From a virus: a stretch of DNA of 21,190 nt. Positions 7,101 through 12,164 of the stretch are shown here, in pieces. The notes beneath the pieces were generated by a model that saw only the letters and a list, made by a program, of their open reading frames with translations, was not told the origin of the DNA and searched no databases. The DNA is taken from IMG/VR virus record IMGVR_UViG_3300025592_000085, positions 1 through 21,190 of that record. One strand, 5' to 3'. Position numbers and translations under genes: made by a program. Numbering within the stretch: the stretch's first letter is position 1; each line of letters starts with the position of its first letter.

Positions 7101-7865
7101 TTAGGCGGCTCTTCTCTCTACCGATTCACCACTCGTATGCTCGGTAAGATCTACTGAAGTATATCCTCCGTTCAACTCAGTCGCTTTATCTACGCCTATA
7201 GTCATCTCCTTCCAATGCTTAACAAACGGTGCGAGTTCTTGTACATCTCGCTCGTAGTTATTTTCGAAGAATGAGAACATTGTTGCCTGCTCATAAGTCG
7301 GGTCTACTCCAAACTTTGGTGGTTGTACCCAATCTATCGCTTGTTCGATCATTGTGAATATCACACCGTCGACTCCACCTTCATTCTCGAAAGCGTTGTC
7401 ATGTCGATTAGGTATTGGCTCTATACCATCCATCAGGCTTTCTATAACTTCAATACCTTTTACTAGAGCAGCTAAAATCTTCGGCTTATCTGTTTTATCT
7501 AGATCAGCTTCAGCTCGTTCGATGACTAAATCAGGAATATGCACCGTCGATATATGCATCTTATTAATTTTATCGAATTCCCGTCCGAATGGTGCGACAG
7601 TTTGCCCAATCCAATAATAATGCTGAATCTCTCTTCGGATCTCTTCGATTTTATCCACTCGACTATCGACATCCATACCATACTTCTGTAGACGCTCAAC
7701 TCTCTCCTTCTGTTTAACATAGGCCTGTGCCTTCATAAACATTTTAAACACTGCGTTATTCACAATGTTTCGGGTTAATACATCAAATCCAGGTACATTG
7801 CTTAACTCATTCAAATCGTACCCAGTTACATATTTCACATCTTTCTTTTTTGTTACTTTAGTCAT
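7101..7865 (-). CDS. Unknown phage protein (254 aa), early region
   Basis: The ATG at 7865-7863 has a strong AAAGGAG with a spacer of about 6 nt. The 254-aa protein is soluble and mostly helical. It has a basic N-terminus (MTKVTKKKDVKYVTGYD), a charged helical stretch about 45-80 (KAQAYVKQKERVERLQKYG, then RVDKIEEIRREIQHYY), a middle LVKGIEVIESLMDGIEP, and a polar tail. There is no signal peptide, membrane segment or recognisable catalytic motif. It is the last gene before the 6957-7009 terminator, in an operon with two smaller genes upstream. I do not recognise the family; position suggests an early role in DNA metabolism or host takeover, but the sequence does not show one. Confidence 0.8.
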   Translation of the reverse strand: MTKVTKKKDVKYVTGYDLNELSNVPGFDVLTRNIVNNAVFKMFMKAQAYVKQKERVERLQKYGMDVDSRVDKIEEIRREIQHYYWIGQTVAPFGREFDKINKMHISTVHIPDLVIERAEADLDKTDKPKILAALVKGIEVIESLMDGIEPIPNRHDNAFENEGGVDGVIFTMIEQAIDWVQPPKFGVDPTYEQATMFSFFENNYERDVQELAPFVKHWKEMTIGVDKATELNGGYTSVDLTEHTSGESVERRAA

Positions 7866-7876
7866 AATTGACTCCT

Positions 7877-8089
7877 TTAATAATTAATATATAATGGTTT
7901 AGTGACTTCGTCACTGTTAGTGTTATGAGATACTGTTGATCTCGGTTCTTTGTTACCCTCTAATGCTATCAAGATCTTTAGCGGATCTTGATACAAGAAA
8001 CAACTCATTGTCGTTCCCCTAACCAGCTGTAATCTCCGTGCTTCCCGCTGTTGCTTTCTCTTAAATGCTCTATTCATCATATTCTCCAT
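7877..8089 (-). CDS. Small basic protein of unknown function (about 70 aa)
   Basis: The frame is open up to a TTG at 8170, but that codon directly abuts its only possible Shine-Dalgarno (AAGGTG, spacer 1 nt) and lies inside the preceding gene. I prefer ATG at 8089 or ATG at 8080. The N-terminus is rich in Arg and Lys (RAFKRKQQREARRLQLVRG), suggesting nucleic-acid contact. A 9-codon mini-ORF with a good GGAG starts at 8107 and ends in an ATGA overlap with the ATG at 8080, so translational coupling from a leader peptide is possible. The gene ends 11 nt before the next ATG. Family unknown, start uncertain; moderate confidence that it is coding. Confidence 0.5.
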   Translation of the reverse strand: MENMMNRAFKRKQQREARRLQLVRGTTMSCFLYQDPLKILIALEGNKEPRSTVSHNTNSDEVTKPLYINY

Positions 8090-8120
8090 TTTATCTTCGT
8101 ACTCATGTTGTGTATCTCCA

Positions 8121-8393
8121 TTATTTATACAAGTTGTTATCCACCAAGTGTGTCTTGTTATAAAGTTCAATCACCTTATAAATAAACTCAGGTTGGTGGT
8201 GTCCGTGGTCAACAATCATTGTTATCAAATCTAAGAAGGATTCCTTAGAGTAACCATATCTATCAACATAGTTACTAATCATGTTATCAACATCAACTAC
8301 ATAATCAACAACTACCTCATCATCAAGATTAAAATCTTCTTCTAATCCAGTAATAATATCTTTAACCTTATTCAAACTTATAGACTTCTTCAT
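8121..8393 (-). CDS. Small acidic protein of unknown function (90 aa)
   Basis: The ATG at 8393-8391 is preceded by AGGAG with an 8-nt spacer. The protein is acidic and helical: MKKSISLNKVKDIITGLEED, then DDEVVVDYVVDVDNMISNYVDRYG, then a His-rich DHGHHQPEF near residues 68-76. There is no signal peptide or membrane segment. It is the first gene of a three-gene leftward operon ending at 7101, and its leader carries the element also found before the two cassettes at 9145 and 9740 (8436-8469). I do not recognise the family. It is probably an early gene expressed from the promoter in that leader. Confidence 0.65.
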   Translation of the reverse strand: MKKSISLNKVKDIITGLEEDFNLDDEVVVDYVVDVDNMISNYVDRYGYSKESFLDLITMIVDHGHHQPEFIYKVIELYNKTHLVDNNLYK

Positions 8394-8435
8394 AATATAA
8401 CTCCTGTTGCGTTAAATAAAAATGAGTGAGTTTAT

Positions 8436-8469
8436 GTCAACGAAATGTCAACACTCATACAACAAAAAG
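8436..8469 (-). promoter_or_regulatory. Leader element copy C with probable promoter
   Basis: On the minus strand the box CTTTTTGTT is followed after 8 nt by GTTGAC, ATTTC and GTTGAC, a hexamer repeated with an 11-bp period. The same layout with GTCGGC hexamers precedes both cassettes. Here the overlapping second TTGACA (8440-8435) can act as a -35, with TATTTA 16 nt further on as a modest -10. It drives the 8393-7101 operon. Confidence 0.55.
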
Positions 8470-8666
8470 CAAAAGCCGAAAATCCACAAACCACATAGGA
8501 GAGCCGGAGAAGGGCGTTGACAAAAAAGGAAGGCTAGGGTAGGGGGGAGGTGCTGCGCAGAGCGTGACGGAGAGGTTAGGGGCACTGGATGGGCAGGGCT
8601 GACTACTGTCACTGCCTATAAACACTTGTCTTATGTCTATTTTTAGTTGTCAATGGTGGTATGCAG

Positions 8667-8728
8667 CCCATGCCATTTCCATTGATAGCGCCCATGCCAT
8701 TTCCATTGATAGCGCCCATGCCATTTCC
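8667..8728. repeat. 24-bp tandem direct repeat, 2.6 copies
   Basis: Two perfect 24-bp units (8667-8690 and 8691-8714, each starting CCCATGCCATTTCC and ending GATAGCG) are followed by the first 14 bp of a third (8715-8728). The unit is a multiple of three and would encode an eight-residue Gly-Asn-Met repeat on the minus strand, but no real gene is supported. It sits between matching TGGTGGTA and terminator sequences that are adjacent at the 9240 copy, so it looks like an insertion or expansion. Confidence 0.8.
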
Positions 8729-8772
8729 CCCCCAACTCTTGCTTTTAGGCTTTGGCAGTTGTTTGAGAGCTT

Positions 8773-8829
8773 TTGGCAGTTGTTTGAAAAAAAATAACAC
8801 TAACGGCTTTATCGTTAGTGTTATTTTCC
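8773..8829. repeat. 57-bp terminator block, copy 1
   Basis: This is identical over 57 bp to 9240-9296. It begins TTGGCAGTTGTTTG and contains the terminator hairpin. After one indel, the similarity continues through CGGTTAGA, which includes the stop codon of the cassette gene. A partial extra copy of GGCAGTTGTTTGA lies just upstream at 8754-8766. Confidence 0.95.
8787..8827 (-). terminator. Terminator of the 8834-9145 cassette
   Basis: A perfect 15-bp stem (8791-8805 with 8813-8827) has a 7-nt loop. In the leftward direction it is followed by eight T residues. The stem starts 7 nt after the stop codon. This is a textbook rho-independent terminator on the minus strand. Confidence 0.9.
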
Positions 8830-8833
8830 TCGG

Positions 8834-9145
8834 TTAGAACGGGTTAGCGACAGGTACTTGCTGGTCATCCCACTCATATATCATCGCGTAATTCAAATGC
8901 TTCTTATCCCTGCGATTCAAATATACAAATGCGGTTATGCCTCTACCGAAAACTCTGTAGTTAGCATTACCGCGCCCGACATCGTTCGATCTTTCGGCAT
9001 CGTACCACTCACCGCCGATTAGTATCTTTGAGTCTAGCCCTTTAAGCGCTAACCCTACAACTTGTTGGTCGAGCTTAACACCGCCGGTTAGGGCACCTTT
9101 ACTAGTTTCTAGAACCATTTTTACACCATTGTTATCATTACTCAT
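8834..9145 (-). CDS. Cassette A protein of unknown function (103 aa), moron-like
   Basis: The ATG at 9145 has GGAG with a 7-nt spacer. The longer frame upstream is just translation of the repeated leader. The 103-aa protein starts MSNDNNGVKMVLETSKG, has Gly-rich beta-like stretches (LIGGEWYDAERSNDVGRGN) and an aromatic, basic segment (FVYLNRRDKKHLNYAMIYEW), with no membrane segment or known catalytic motif. The gene is a self-contained unit: its own leader element (9164-9197) and its own terminator (8787-8827), both duplicated in cassette B. That layout is typical of phage morons, which often carry anti-defence, exclusion or host-altering functions. The particular function is unknown; anti-defence is only a hypothesis. 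Confidence 0.72.
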   Translation of the reverse strand: MSNDNNGVKMVLETSKGALTGGVKLDQQVVGLALKGLDSKILIGGEWYDAERSNDVGRGNANYRVFGRGITAFVYLNRRDKKHLNYAMIYEWDDQQVPVANPF

Positions 9146-9150
9146 GTTAC

Positions 9151-9198
9151 ATCTCCAGTTTGAGCCGACGAAATGCCGACTATCGCTTAACAAAAAGG
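9151..9198. repeat. 48-bp leader repeat, copy A
   Basis: This matches 9745-9792 at 47 of 48 positions, with 40 consecutive identical bases. It runs from the Shine-Dalgarno (GGAGAT on the minus strand) back through the double GTCGGC and the CTTTTTGTT box. The conservation stops at both edges, so it is a discrete element rather than a duplication of the genes. Confidence 0.95.
9164..9197 (-). promoter_or_regulatory. Leader element copy A
   Basis: On the minus strand: CTTTTTGTT, then AAGCGATA, then GTCGGC, ATTTC and GTCGGC. It sits just upstream of the cassette A Shine-Dalgarno. No good -10 hexamer is evident around it, so it may be a binding site for a dedicated regulator, an atypical promoter, or a conserved 5' untranslated segment. 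An 8-bp inverted repeat (TACCACCA with TGGTGGTA, about 9210-9235) lies just upstream. Confidence 0.5.
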
Positions 9199-9239
9199 CT
9201 TTTATCTGTTACCACCAGCGCTGTTAATGGTGGTAGCAG

Positions 9240-9296
9240 TTGGCAGTTGTTTGAAAAAAAATAACACTAACGGCTTTATCGTTAGTGTTATTTTCC
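9240..9296. repeat. 57-bp terminator block, copy 2
   Basis: This is identical to 8773-8829. It closes cassette B and lies between the two cassettes. Identity is total through the stem, loop and T-run, which suggests recent duplication or gene conversion. Confidence 0.95.
9254..9294 (-). terminator. Terminator of the 9300-9740 cassette
   Basis: The same 15-bp perfect stem (9258-9272 with 9280-9294), 7-nt loop and T8 tract on the minus strand as copy 1. It begins 6 nt after the cassette B stop codon. Confidence 0.9.
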
Positions 9297-9299
9297 CGG

Positions 9300-9740
9300 T
9301 TAGATGCGCCGGCGTTTTAACCCTGACCGGTTTCGCATTTTACGGTCTCTTCGGGCACTATGGGGGGTCGAGATTCCTTGAGCGTATATCTCTTCTTGCT
9401 CTAATCGGGCGTTCTGCTTAAATCGTGCTATTCTTATAGCCTCGATAAGAGCGTCTTCTGCTCTAGCCTCTTCTCTGGCTTCACGCACCGCGAGTACTTC
9501 AGGGCGGACGCGCTCCACCCACTCTGCCTCTTCTCGCCCGTGCTCCCAGGCGTAGTACGCGTTGTGTTCCGCCATTTCGGCCTCTGCCGCACTGTTTATG
9601 GCCTCGACTATCCACGCGCCCAACGAGATCATAGCTGTTGGGAGGACGAGACTATAATCCTCCAACCAAACATCTTCAGCACCACAACCGCAGCCACATG
9701 AACTCTCAACCCTAAACTTTTTAGCTATTAATGTAATCAT
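9300..9740 (-). CDS. Cassette B protein of unknown function (146 aa), moron-like, GC-rich
   Basis: The ATG at 9740 has GGAG with a 6-nt spacer. A TTG four codons upstream lies in the Shine-Dalgarno region and is not used in this call. The protein starts MITLIAKKFRV, then has SSCGCGCGAED (three cysteines), one moderately hydrophobic helix (LVLPTAMISLGAWIVEAINS, about 31-50), a long Glu/Ala/Arg-rich helix (about 52-120, probably coiled coil), and a basic tail ending GLKRRRI. Base composition is unlike the neighbours: 41 of 60 bases are G or C at 9481-9540, and no phage gene around it approaches that, suggesting acquisition from elsewhere. It has its own leader and terminator, shared with cassette A. 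Function unknown; a membrane-associated or DNA-binding role is possible. Confidence 0.72.
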   Translation of the reverse strand: MITLIAKKFRVESSCGCGCGAEDVWLEDYSLVLPTAMISLGAWIVEAINSAAEAEMAEHNAYYAWEHGREEAEWVERVRPEVLAVREAREEARAEDALIEAIRIARFKQNARLEQEEIYAQGISTPHSARRDRKMRNRSGLKRRRI

Positions 9741-9744
9741 TTGT

Positions 9745-9792
9745 ATCTCCAATTTGAGCCGACGAAATGCCGACTATCGCTTAACAAAAAGG
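9745..9792. repeat. 48-bp leader repeat, copy B
   Basis: The partner of 9151-9198, differing at one base (A for G in the Shine-Dalgarno-proximal part). It gives cassette B the same ribosome-binding context and upstream element as cassette A. Confidence 0.95.
9758..9791 (-). promoter_or_regulatory. Leader element copy B
   Basis: Identical to copy A across the CTTTTTGTT box, the 8-nt spacer and the two GTCGGC hexamers 11 bp apart. TTGAAC about 17 nt upstream of the box region offers only a weak -35 and no matching -10, so promoter function is not proven by sequence. Confidence 0.5.
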
Positions 9793-9849
9793 TTGTTCGT
9801 TCAATGGGTCCCCTATTGGGCTGATGGAATCCGAATCGGGAGTCAAGAT

Positions 9850-9879
9850 TTGAAATCCGGATTGGCCCCCTCGTATAAT
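9850..9879 (+). promoter_or_regulatory. Strong rightward sigma70 promoter for the packaging/head genes
   Basis: TTGAAA (9850-9855, 5 of 6 matches) lies 18 nt before TATAAT (9874-9879, perfect). Predicted start is near 9886. CCCCC (9866-9870) and GGGGG (9886-9890) form an inverted repeat around the -10, which may be an operator or a hairpin at the transcript start. It is the closest match to a sigma70 promoter that I noticed in the window. Confidence 0.6.
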
Positions 9880-9915
9880 CGCGGTGGGGGAAGGGTAGAC
9901 AGGAGGTTATAAACC

Positions 9916-10041
9916 GTAAAAAATAGCTAAATTTTTGATAATCAATAAAAATTTTTTGATAATCAATAAAAATTTTTTGATAAACCGTAAAAAATTTTTG
10001 GCAAGCAATAAAAATTTTTTGGCAAGTAATAAAAAAATAAA
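9916..10041. repeat. Six tandem 21-bp units with phased A/T tracts
   Basis: The units start at 9916, 9937, 9958, 9979, 10000 and 10021. The T-tracts of the first five end at 9936, 9957, 9978, 9999 and 10020, exactly 21 bp apart. Units 2 and 3 are identical (GATAATCAAT followed by A5 and T6); unit 6 has lost the T-tract. Twenty-one bp is two turns of B-DNA, so the A-tract bends add in phase and the DNA should be strongly curved. Confidence 0.9.
9928..9940 (-). promoter_or_regulatory. IHF-consensus site
   Basis: The minus strand reads TATCAAAAATTTA, a full match to the known IHF consensus WATCAANNNNTTR. The same position in repeat units 2 and 3 matches 12 of 13 bases. IHF sites are degenerate and A/T-rich DNA produces chance matches, so the context (phased repeats beside terS) carries much of the weight. 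Confidence 0.4.
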
Positions 10042-10061
10042 AAAATAAAAAATAATTTTTA

Positions 10062-10070
10062 TGGTATATT
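10062..10070 (+). promoter_or_regulatory. Extended -10 promoter at the terS start
   Basis: TGGTATATT is a TGn extended -10 with TATATT at 10065-10070. There is no -35 match, but A/T tracts upstream could act as an UP element. The start point 7 nt downstream would be 10077, the A of the terS ATG. Confidence 0.4.
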
Positions 10071-10076
10071 AGCACT

Positions 10077-10505
10077 ATGGAATCCATGAACGCAGATCAA
10101 TATTTACATAATTTACCAAAACTTGACCGGCAGCAACAAGCGTTTGTACATAGTTACGCTAATTTACATAACGTTGGCGCTGCGGCTAACGCTGCGGGGA
10201 TAACACGCGCAACGGCGTTACGGTGGATGAAGACAGATGCTGTAGCGGGTAACTTAGATTTCTATGAGAACGAGGCGTTAATAGAACATAAGGTGTCGAG
10301 AGATAAGTTAACGGCGATGCTGTTCGAGGCGCATCGTAAGTCGGCAACTTCAACTGAAGAGGTAGCCGCTATCCGTGAGCTAGGTAAGATGCACGGTGTG
10401 TACGAACCCGAGAAGACAGTGACAGTATCAGCTAACTATACTAAAATAGAGCAGATGGAAGAACTGTCGGATGATGAGTTAATAGCTATTATTAATGGAG
10501 CGTAG
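10077..10505 (+). CDS. terS: Terminase small subunit
   Basis: This 142-aa protein lies directly upstream of the large terminase. The N-terminal part has a helix-turn-helix-like segment (residues about 26-52: ANLHNVGAAANAAGITRATA then LRWMK), and the C-terminus ends MEELSDDELIAIINGA, a pattern common in small terminase subunits. It should recognise the phage packaging site and present DNA to TerL. There is no Shine-Dalgarno before the ATG at 10077; an extended -10 places the transcript start at or near this codon, so leaderless translation is possible for one transcript. A second in-frame ATG at 10086 with GGA nearby is an alternative start. The assignment rests on domain type and neighbourhood, with good confidence. 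Confidence 0.85.
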   Translation: MESMNADQYLHNLPKLDRQQQAFVHSYANLHNVGAAANAAGITRATALRWMKTDAVAGNLDFYENEALIEHKVSRDKLTAMLFEAHRKSATSTEEVAAIRELGKMHGVYEPEKTVTVSANYTKIEQMEELSDDELIAIINGA

Positions 10506-10537
10506 GCGAGCCAATGTTATGCCAGATTTGAAGTAAT

Positions 10538-12154
10538 ATGTCCCTGTGTCAAACTACAGACTGCGGTAAGCAGACAGACAACGACCCGGCAGTATGCGAT
10601 AGATGCCTCAGTAAAGATCGGGTCAAATCGATACAAGAGCAGGAGTTAGCGAGGAGAGCATTAGCACGTAGGAGGTTGCTACCGTTTGTACAGCGGATGC
10701 AGACCGACTATGATGCAGGGTGGTTCCACAAAGATCTCTGCCATAAGCTTGAACAGTTCGCACAAGATGTAATTGACAAGAAATCACCACGACTAATGAT
10801 TATGGCTCCCCCGCGCCATGGAAAGAGCAGACTAGCATCGGTTATGTTCCCTGCTTGGTTCTTAGGTAACCATCCAGCGATGGAGATTATTATGTCTTCG
10901 TACTCAGCTGACTTAGCTATGGATATGTCTAAAGATGTACGAACTATCCTTAGGGAGCAGAGTTATAAGACCGTATTCAAAGAGAGTAAGTTGGATCCAG
11001 ATTCCCAGTCGGTAGCGAAGTGGAAGACAACAGAGAGCGGAGCGTTCACCGCAGCGGGTGTTGGTGGACCGCTTACTGGTCGTGGTGCTCACGTTATGAT
11101 CGTGGACGATCCGATTAAGAACTTTGAGGATGCGAATAGTACAACTAACCGTGAGATGGCGTGGAACTGGTGGAACACTACAGCTTATACTCGTTTAGCT
11201 CCGGGAGCAGGGTGTTTGCTTATTATGACCCGCTGGCATCACGATGATCTGTTCGGGAGACTGTTAGAGCAGGAGGCAGAGGCTAAGAAGTTAGGGATAC
11301 CTACTCAGAAATGGGATGTTGTTATGTATCCTGCTATCGCTACGGAGGACGAGAAGTACCGTAAGTCGGGTGAAGCGTTGCATCCAGAAAGGTACCCGTT
11401 AGATCAGTTGAACATGATTAAGAATGCTCCGGGTAATGAGCGGAACTGGGCCTCGTTGTATCAGCAGACCCCTACGTTAGATGAGGGTGCCTATTTTAAA
11501 AAGGAGTTCTTTAAGTACTGGCAGACATCGTCAGATAGTGAGTCTCCAGATAAAGTTAAACCGGATAATCTGAATGTGTACGCAACTTGGGATTTAGCGT
11601 TGGGGCAGAAAGAGACTAACGATTATACAGCGAGCGTTGTGTTTGGGCTGGATCAGAATGAAAATATTTATGTATTAGATATAGTTCGTGAGCGTATGGA
11701 CGCTATGGAGATCGTGGAGAAAATCATCGATCAGTACGAGCAGTGGAAACCGATAGCTACGGGTATAGAGCGCACGCATATGCAGATGGCGCTAGGACCG
11801 TTTCTCAATAAACGTATCCGCGAACGGAAAGCGTACTCGTTATATATCCACGAGCAGTTACCGGGACGACGGGATAAAGAGTTAAGGGCGCGATCCATTC
11901 AGGGACGTATTCAGCAGGGGAAAGTGTTCTTCCCAAGACACGCGCCATGGCTACATACGCTCACGACTGAGATGTTGCAGTTCCCAGCTGGTACTCACGA
12001 TGACCTATGTGACTGTTTAGCATATGCGGGTCTTTTACTCGAAGAACTCAGTGCCCCAGAAAAAAGGATTGACAAACCAGTAGTTTCGTGGAAAGATAAG
12101 CTTAATAGATATTCAAGTTCATTTGGTGGACGTAAATCAGCGATGACTGCATAG
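10538..12154 (+). CDS. terL: Terminase large subunit (ATPase and nuclease)
   Basis: This 538-aa protein has a complete TerL motif set. Walker A is APPRHGKS (90-97), Walker B is HVMIVDD (Asp190/Asp191), and the coupling motif is LLIMTRWHHDDL (217-228). The RNase H-like nuclease has Asp352 (TWDLAL), Glu411 (GIERTH) and Asp488/Asp489/Asp492 (FPAGTHDDLCD). It cuts concatemeric DNA and powers translocation into the head through the portal. The N-terminus adds a zinc-ribbon-like CX4C-X10-CX2C (Cys4, Cys9, Cys20, Cys23), which supports the chosen start even though the Shine-Dalgarno (GAAG, 4-nt spacer) is weak. It follows terS by 32 nt and precedes the proline-rich gene and portal. Identification is secure. 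Confidence 0.97.
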   Translation: MSLCQTTDCGKQTDNDPAVCDRCLSKDRVKSIQEQELARRALARRRLLPFVQRMQTDYDAGWFHKDLCHKLEQFAQDVIDKKSPRLMIMAPPRHGKSRLASVMFPAWFLGNHPAMEIIMSSYSADLAMDMSKDVRTILREQSYKTVFKESKLDPDSQSVAKWKTTESGAFTAAGVGGPLTGRGAHVMIVDDPIKNFEDANSTTNREMAWNWWNTTAYTRLAPGAGCLLIMTRWHHDDLFGRLLEQEAEAKKLGIPTQKWDVVMYPAIATEDEKYRKSGEALHPERYPLDQLNMIKNAPGNERNWASLYQQTPTLDEGAYFKKEFFKYWQTSSDSESPDKVKPDNLNVYATWDLALGQKETNDYTASVVFGLDQNENIYVLDIVRERMDAMEIVEKIIDQYEQWKPIATGIERTHMQMALGPFLNKRIRERKAYSLYIHEQLPGRRDKELRARSIQGRIQQGKVFFPRHAPWLHTLTTEMLQFPAGTHDDLCDCLAYAGLLLEELSAPEKRIDKPVVSWKDKLNRYSSSFGGRKSAMTA

Positions 12155-12164
12155 GAGATATAGA

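Larger units (their letters stand above)
8394..8833. other. Non-coding stretch between cassette 8834-9145 and the 8393 operon
   Basis: About 440 nt that hold, left to right: the leader element with a TTGACA-type promoter (8419-8469), a G-rich purine stretch near 8516-8600 (including GGGTAGGGGGGAGG, a possible G-quadruplex on the plus strand), 2.6 copies of a 24-bp direct repeat (8667-8728), and the 57-bp terminator block (8773-8829). A minus-strand frame across the repeats starts inside the terminator and has no Shine-Dalgarno, so I do not call a gene. The G-rich DNA differs in composition from the AT-rich genes beside it and looks inserted. Confidence 0.45.
9753..10076. other. Divergent control region, candidate packaging (pac/cos) site
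   Basis: This is the 324-nt region between leftward cassette B and rightward terS. It holds leader element B, small hairpins (a 7-bp stem at 9802-9818), a rightward promoter (9850-9879), the phased 21-bp repeats (9916-10041) with an IHF-type site, and an extended -10 before terS. Terminase recognition sites commonly lie next to or inside terS, often with repeats and IHF-bent DNA, as in the lambda cos region. The position and architecture fit, but no cleavage site can be identified from sequence. A frame open on the minus strand here is low-complexity and not called. Confidence 0.4.

Noticed and set aside
6972-7157. Plus-strand frame of 61 codons
   Set aside because: It begins in the terminator stem and overlaps the end of the 254-aa gene; it has no Shine-Dalgarno.
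8089-8170. TTG start at 8170 for the small basic gene
   Set aside because: The possible Shine-Dalgarno touches the codon, and the extra region overlaps the upstream gene by 50 nt.
8667-8728. CRISPR array interpretation of the 24-bp units
   Set aside because: The units are contiguous with no spacers between them and no cas genes nearby.
8609-8800. Minus-strand frame of 63 codons over the 24-bp repeats
   Set aside because: It would start in the terminator's T-run without a Shine-Dalgarno, and its Gly-Asn-Met repeats simply reflect the DNA repeat.
9800-9870. tRNA-like sequence with short stems
   Set aside because: Some arm-like pairings exist, but no cloverleaf, anticodon arm or acceptor pairing could be assembled.
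9916-10041. CRISPR array interpretation of the 21-bp units
   Set aside because: The units are contiguous with no unique spacers, so they are tandem repeats.
9737-10087. Minus-strand frame of 116 codons upstream of cassette B
   Set aside because: Its sequence is low-complexity translation of the 21-bp repeats and the duplicated leader; the same LSDSRHFVGSNWR ending arises from the leader before cassette A.
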